A stretch of 5,259 nt of DNA, from the NCBI GenBank assembly GCA_021823825.1, contig JAKANJ010000040.1, forward strand, positions 1 to 5,259. The letters run 5' to 3'. This DNA comes from a bacterium (lineage in GTDB: Bacteria > Patescibacteriota > Minisyncoccia > Phycocordibacterales > UBA1550). The notes under the pieces were generated by a model, which was not told the DNA's origin, searched no databases, and saw only the letters and a program-made list of their open reading frames with translations. Position 1 is the first letter of the stretch. Every line of letters starts with the position of its first letter. Made by a program: the position numbers and the translations under genes. Shown piece after piece: positions 4,835 through 5,259 of this stretch.

Positions 4835-5259
4835 CTAGCTTATCAGTGCTTCAACGACTGACTCAATCCCCCCTGCATCCATTCCATAATGCTTCACGAG
4901 TTCATTTGGTGTGCCGGACTGACCGAACATATCCTGTGCGCCGACAAATTTCATTTTGACGGGGTGCTCTTGCGCAAGTACTTCAGCAATAGCAGACCCC
5001 ATTCCACCTGCAACCTGGTGCTCTTCAACCGTTACAATTGCTCCGCACTCTTTTGCGAGAGTAACGACTGCTTCCCTATCCATCGGCTTCACGGTACCAA
5101 TATTCATTACCACTGCGCCAACCCCCTTTTTCTCAAGATCTCGTGCCGCAATTATTGCGTTATAAACAAGTGAACCACACGCAATGATGCCAACTTTCAC
5201 TGGCGCGCTTTCTGGACGATAAAAAATTTGCGCTTTGCCAATTTCAAATGGAGTATCTT
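4835..5259 (-). CDS. Transketolase, C-terminal part (split-subunit type likely), 5' end outside the window
   Basis: Thiamine-diphosphate enzyme of the non-oxidative pentose phosphate pathway that moves two-carbon units between sugar phosphates. Only the last 140 residues are visible. The frame is open to the window edge, so the GTG at 5200 (VKVGIIACGS) is internal and not a start. What is seen is the transketolase C-terminal domain: PFEIGKAQIFYRPE, then VGIIACGSLVYNAIIAA (21-37), MNIGTVKPMD, the hallmark TVEEHQVAGGMGSAIAE (76-92), and MFGQSGTPNEL before HYGMDAGGI. The family (DXS, E1-beta and transketolase) shares this domain. The KPMD, EEH and FGQSG context fits transketolase best. CPR bacteria and archaea often carry it as a separate subunit of about 310 residues; the window cannot show whether this is so here. 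It is convergent with the kinase gene and shares its terminator. Confidence 0.88.
   Translation of the reverse strand, partial: DTPFEIGKAQIFYRPESAPVKVGIIACGSLVYNAIIAARDLEKKGVGAVVMNIGTVKPMDREAVVTLAKECGAIVTVEEHQVAGGMGSAIAEVLAQEHPVKMKFVGAQDMFGQSGTPNELVKHYGMDAGGIESVVEALIS

Noticed and set aside
4835..5200. Complete 121-residue protein starting at GTG 5200
   Set aside because: The frame stays open to the window edge and the residues before it (PFEIGKAQIFYRPE) belong to the transketolase domain, so the gene is cut by the window, not short.
47..5259. Alternative genetic code (UGA recoded), since no gene here stops at TGA
   Set aside because: All genes are complete under the standard code with no in-frame TGA interrupting conserved domains. 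Six stop codons (three TAG, three TAA) are too few to conclude anything.

Overview
The window looks like a piece of a small-genome bacterium of the Candidate Phyla Radiation, probably Parcubacteria-like. This is an inference from three things: a secreted protein joining a PcsB/EnvC-like coiled coil to a lytic transglycosylase domain, a split-type transketolase C-terminal part beside a GatY-like class II aldolase and a PfkB kinase, and start codons placed almost directly on -10 boxes. No marker in the window fixes the lineage. All six genes read with the standard code; their stops are TAG or TAA only.

Layout. Minus strand, in order of transcription: the C-terminal part of a transketolase (4835-5259, cut by the window edge); a class II fructose-bisphosphate-type aldolase (2728-3603); a 117-residue protein I do not recognise (2274-2627); ribosomal protein L25/CTC (1520-2173); and a secreted coiled-coil lytic transglycosylase (47-1447). 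The only plus-strand gene is a PfkB-family sugar kinase (3776-4774). It is divergent from the aldolase and convergent with the transketolase. Rho-independent terminators lie at 4793-4822 (shared by the two convergent genes), 2236-2259 and 1466-1506. No gap between genes exceeds 300 bases. Positions 1-46 lie downstream of the transglycosylase, and I see no gene or structure there.

The aldolase, kinase and transketolase form a small carbon-metabolism group consistent with the non-oxidative pentose phosphate pathway and lower glycolysis. The 172-base divergent intergenic region between aldolase and kinase is the most unusual part. It carries a perfect 44-bp palindrome (3680-3723), flanked almost symmetrically by two inverted copies of the 10-mer GATTGTTTTG, each sitting in one of the two promoters.

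A second theme is leaderless expression. The aldolase and L25 genes have a -10 box exactly 7 nt before the ATG, and the kinase has an extended -10 box 9 nt before it. None of the three has a Shine-Dalgarno sequence. In contrast, the unknown 117-residue gene has a very strong one. The transglycosylase gene has a promoter folded into the terminator of the L25 gene.
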